Below, piece by piece: positions 6,425 to 7,301 of a DNA stretch of 7,301 nt; the stretch's first letter is position 1, and every line of letters starts with the position of its first letter. This DNA is from Pararhizobium_B sp051960215 (GTDB lineage Bacteria; Pseudomonadota; Alphaproteobacteria; Rhizobiales; Rhizobiaceae): contig JBQCEN010000135.1 in NCBI GenBank assembly GCA_051960215.1, positions 1-7,301 of the forward strand, given 5' to 3'. The notes under the pieces are model-generated. The model saw nothing but the letters and a program-made list of their open reading frames with translations. It was not told the DNA's origin and did not search any database. The position numbers and the translations under genes are program-made.

Positions 6425-7287
6425 CGCGTCCCGTCGGTCACGCTGCGCAGCACGGGTCGTGCCGGCCGGGCGCGCGCCAACGCCCAGATGCCGATCGCCA
6501 GCAGCGGCAGCGAAAGCAGCATGCCCATCGTCAGCCAGCCGCCGTAGAGATAGCCGAGCTGCACGTCCGGCTCGCGGAAGAACTCGGCGAAGATCCGGCA
6601 GCAGGCATAGCCGGCGACGAAGGCGCCCATCGTGAATCGCGGCTTCTTCAGCGAGCCGAAGCGGTGGGTGAGCAGAAAGAGGACGACGAAGAGCAGGAGG
6701 CCCTCGAGGCCCGCCTCGTAGAGCTGGCTCGGATGGCGCGGCAGCGGCCCGCCCGTCGGGAAGATCATCGCCCAAGGCACGTCGGTCACGCGCCCCCAAA
6801 GCTCGTCGTTGACGAAGTTCGCGATGCGGCCGAAGAACAGGCCGATCGGCACGCAGGCGGAGATGACGTCGCAGAGCTGCCAGAGGCTGATGCCGCGCGT
6901 GCGCGAGAAGAGCACGATCGCGATCGTCGTGCCGATCAGGCCGCCATGGAAGGACATGCCGCCGTTCCAGATCTGGATCGCCCGGATCGGGTCCTGGATG
7001 ACGCGGTCGAGGTCGTAGAAAAGCACGTAGCCGATGCGCCCGCCGAGGACGATGCCGATCGCCGCCCAGAGCAGGAAGTCGTCGAGATGCTCGCATGTCA
7101 TCCGCCGCTGGCCGCGCGCCCAGAGCCGGTCATCCGAGACGAGCGAGCGGGCATAGAGCCAGCCGATGAGGATGCCGACGACATAGGCGACGCCGTACCA
7201 GTGGATCGAAAGCGGCCCGATCGAGAAGATGACGGGATCGATCTTCGGGTAGGGGAGCAGCGCGGCGCGGGTGAGGATGTATTCCAA
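6421..7287 (-). CDS. lgt: Prolipoprotein diacylglyceryl transferase
   Basis: This inner-membrane enzyme transfers diacylglyceryl from phosphatidylglycerol to the lipobox cysteine, the first step of lipoprotein maturation. About 288 residues with roughly seven hydrophobic segments, as usual. Visible essential positions, by comparison with E. coli Lgt, are Tyr31 in IHWYG, His114 in SFHGG, the signature GRIANFVNDELWGR (153-166) with Arg154, Asn157 and Glu162, HPSQLYEA (185-192), and Arg231/Glu235 in RIFAEFFREPD. The start used is TTG (7287-7285), which places LLPYPKIDPVIF where rhizobial Lgt proteins usually begin. Only 14 bases lie upstream, with no ATG in frame and no clear ribosome binding site beyond an AAAAGA, so a start outside the window is possible. 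Its promoter is not in view. It appears to lead an operon with the methyltransferase and pgeF. Confidence 0.95.
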   Translation of the reverse strand: MEYILTRAALLPYPKIDPVIFSIGPLSIHWYGVAYVVGILIGWLYARSLVSDDRLWARGQRRMTCEHLDDFLLWAAIGIVLGGRIGYVLFYDLDRVIQDPIRAIQIWNGGMSFHGGLIGTTIAIVLFSRTRGISLWQLCDVISACVPIGLFFGRIANFVNDELWGRVTDVPWAMIFPTGGPLPRHPSQLYEAGLEGLLLFVVLFLLTHRFGSLKKPRFTMGAFVAGYACCRIFAEFFREPDVQLGYLYGGWLTMGMLLSLPLLAIGIWALARARPARPVLRSVTDGTR

Positions 7288-7301
7288 GGGCCGGTCTTTT
7301 C

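Noticed and set aside
4532..6547. A 671-codon plus-strand open frame spanning pgeF, the methyltransferase and the end of lgt
   Set aside because: It crosses two gene boundaries antisense, shows an Arg/Asp/Ala-rich composition typical of shadow frames, and lies opposite three clear family members.
6425..7096. A 224-codon upstream extension of the methyltransferase frame (possible fusion protein)
   Set aside because: The extension lies within lgt in another reading frame and is Arg/Pro-rich without any family signal. Methyltransferase homology begins at the ATGA overlap at 6424.

Overview
This is a GC-rich window with strong G/C preference at third codon positions. The gene order lgt - MidA-like methyltransferase - pgeF - small lipoprotein - prs, all on one strand, is one I associate with Alphaproteobacteria of the order Hyphomicrobiales (Rhizobiales). 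The genus cannot be read from the sequence.

Layout: positions 1-294 hold no convincing complete gene. They contain a minus-strand promoter (152-180) whose transcript carries a leader of about 145 nt or more, with two perfect inverted repeats, leading to a gene beyond the left edge, and a separate plus-strand promoter candidate (234-261). The plus strand then carries one gene, a large YbiO-type MscS mechanosensitive channel (295-2613). It converges, across only 38-39 bases, on the minus-strand block: prs (PRPP synthase), a proline/alanine-rich lipoprotein of unknown function, pgeF (peptidoglycan editing factor), a MidA/NDUFAF7-type SAM-dependent methyltransferase, and lgt (prolipoprotein diacylglyceryl transferase) at the right edge. 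lgt and the methyltransferase overlap by 4 bases (ATGA). The methyltransferase and pgeF are 51 bases apart, so these three look like one operon reading leftward. The lipoprotein and prs each sit behind a gap of about 110 bases with its own promoter candidate.

Theme: much of the window concerns the cell envelope. Lgt lipidates prolipoproteins, and the small lipoprotein would be one of its substrates. PgeF corrects mis-made peptidoglycan precursors and YbiO protects against osmotic downshock. Prs supplies PRPP for nucleotide, histidine, tryptophan and NAD synthesis, and the MidA-like protein is probably linked to respiratory complex I. Most of this is housekeeping. I see no mobile element, CRISPR array, tRNA, rRNA, phage gene or defence system. 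The points most worth a second look are the structured leader at the left edge, the uncharacterised lipoprotein, and the terminator-free convergent junction between ybiO and prs.
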